In this document: piece after piece, positions 13,733 to 14,070 of the stretch
Position numbering within the stretch: the stretch's first letter is position 1
Layout: each line of letters starts with the position of its first letter
Source: an uncultured Oscillospiraceae bacterium
GTDB lineage: Bacteria > Bacillota > Clostridia > Oscillospirales > Oscillospiraceae
Reading direction: 5' to 3'
NCBI GenBank assembly: GCA_904398675.1
Contig: CAJFPI010000119.1
Coordinates: 1 to 14,070 of the forward strand
DNA length: 14,070 bases
Notes under the pieces: model-generated
The model's database searches: none
Told to the model about the DNA's origin: nothing
Seen by the model: the letters and a program-made list of their open reading frames with translations, nothing else
Made by a program: the position numbers and the translations under genes

Positions 13733-13765
13733 GGATACGGACAGACGCACCGCCTGTCCGTATCC
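13733..13765. repeat. 12-bp hairpin at the 5' end of the 762-residue gene transcript
   Basis: GGATACGGACAG (13733-13744) and CTGTCCGTATCC (13754-13765) form a perfect stem with a nine-base loop. With the promoter at 13779-13804, the hairpin would begin within a few bases of the mRNA 5' end and could stabilise the message. Read on the plus strand it is followed by CTTTCTTA, so it could also act as a weak terminator. Confidence 0.7.
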
Positions 13766-13778
13766 CTTTCTTATAATA

Positions 13779-13804
13779 GACGCAGGACGGGGGGCAAAGG
13801 TTCC
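13779..13804 (-). promoter_or_regulatory. Putative ECF-sigma promoter of the 762-residue protein gene
   Basis: On the minus strand GGAACC (13804-13799) is followed after 16 bases by CGTCTA, whose CGTC is at 13782-13779. This is the GGAAC/CGTC form recognised by many extracytoplasmic-function sigma factors. Two AAAATTTT blocks (13816-13823 and 13828-13835) lie upstream and could act as an UP element. Confidence 0.65.
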
Positions 13805-13875
13805 GCGCCTGTTCCAAAATTTTCAGGAAAATTTTTAAGCAATGGGCGCTGTGGGCGGGCAGGCTGCCGCCGCAG

Positions 13876-14070
13876 CTATTCCAGCGGAAACATCTGCGCC
13901 CCGTCGTCCTCCTCCTGCTCCGGATCGATCCGCTGGACAGGCTGGAAGGCGACGGCGTACAGCTCCCCCTGCACCGGGTTCCAGAAGATGGCGGGGGACA
14001 CGTCGTGGGTCTCCAGCCCCTCGCCCCGGCTGAGAGCGGCCTCCGCCTCTGCCCACAGCGCCTGGATATA
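13876..14070 (-). CDS. C-terminal fragment of an unidentified protein, cut by window edge
   Basis: On the minus strand the frame is open from the window edge (codon TAT at 14070-14068) to a TAG at 13878-13876, giving 64 residues. The fragment begins YIQALWAEAEAALSRGEGL, contains SPAIFWNPVQGELYAVAFQP and ends in an acidic stretch (EQEEDDGAQ) and FPLE. Third positions are G/C-rich as in other genes here, and no competing frame is as convincing. It is too short to assign. It ends 210 bases before the start of the 762-residue gene, which has its own promoter, so the two are probably not one operon. Confidence 0.7.
   Translation of the reverse strand, partial: YIQALWAEAEAALSRGEGLETHDVSPAIFWNPVQGELYAVAFQPVQRIDPEQEEDDGAQMFPLE

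Noticed and set aside
13835..14056. 73-codon minus-strand frame at the window end
   Set aside because: It is Arg/Gly/Ala-rich and overlaps, in another frame, the 64-residue C-terminal fragment, which has the more protein-like composition and is open to the edge.
1..14070. CRISPR array, mobile element, tRNA/rRNA gene or defence system
   Set aside because: No regularly spaced repeats, transposase or integrase motifs, tRNA-like foldable segments or known defence proteins were seen; the genes present are explained by metabolism, repair and envelope functions.

Overview
The window looks like a chromosomal segment of a high-GC Gram-positive anaerobe, most likely a gut member of the Oscillospiraceae/Ruminococcaceae (the Flavonifractor/Lawsonibacter/Oscillibacter type). 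This rests on several things: strong GC bias at third codon positions; strong AGGAGG-type ribosome binding sites; clostridial-style folate and formate genes; a DUF134 plus NifX-like pair; and lipoprotein and single-pass envelope proteins without outer-membrane features. The genus is inferred from gene content, not from a marker gene. No tRNA, rRNA, CRISPR array, insertion sequence, phage structural gene or recognisable defence system is visible.

Bases 1-4360 (plus strand) hold a formate/one-carbon module. It contains the C-terminal four fifths of formate--tetrahydrofolate ligase (fhs), a hairpin, an unrecognised 155-residue protein, methenyl-THF cyclohydrolase (fchA type), a FolD-family methylene-THF dehydrogenase and a formate/nitrite-family channel, closed by a strong terminator. 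Together they could take up or release formate, activate it on tetrahydrofolate, and convert formyl-THF through methenyl-THF to methylene-THF. The FolD protein lacks the conserved cyclohydrolase lysine and glutamine, so the FchA-type protein next to it probably carries the cyclohydrolase step.

Bases 4361-5300 (plus) hold a compact operon: a clear sigma-A promoter embedded in repeated dyads, a NifX/NifB-like protein with a His/Cys-rich tail, and a DUF134 helix-turn-helix protein with a Cys-rich tail. It ends in its own terminator.

Bases 5404-8242 (minus) hold uvrC, overlapping by 8 bases a 5-formyl-THF cyclo-ligase that is fused to an NTF2/SnoaL-like domain. This is a second folate enzyme close to the one-carbon operon. 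Three hairpins (8290-8403) separate uvrC from the next operon upstream.

Bases 8431-10058 (minus) hold a tightly packed three-gene envelope operon: a DUF4349 lipoprotein with a C-terminal membrane anchor, then two small single-pass membrane proteins. It diverges from an FMN-dependent alpha-hydroxy-acid oxidase-like enzyme with a Cys-rich N-terminus (10223-11242, plus). That gene has a good sigma-A promoter and converges on a 762-residue single-pass surface protein (11377-13665, minus) across a shared bidirectional terminator. The DUF4349 operon and the 762-residue gene are preceded by similar ECF-sigma-like promoter motifs with the same TCCTGCGTCT core, which hints at a shared envelope regulon. 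The last 195 bases are the C-terminal end of a minus-strand gene that runs out of the window.

The points most worth following are the cyclohydrolase-site substitutions in FolD beside fchA, the cyclo-ligase/NTF2 fusion, the dyads around the NifX-DUF134 promoter, and the paired ECF-like promoters. None of these amounts to a proven new system on sequence alone.
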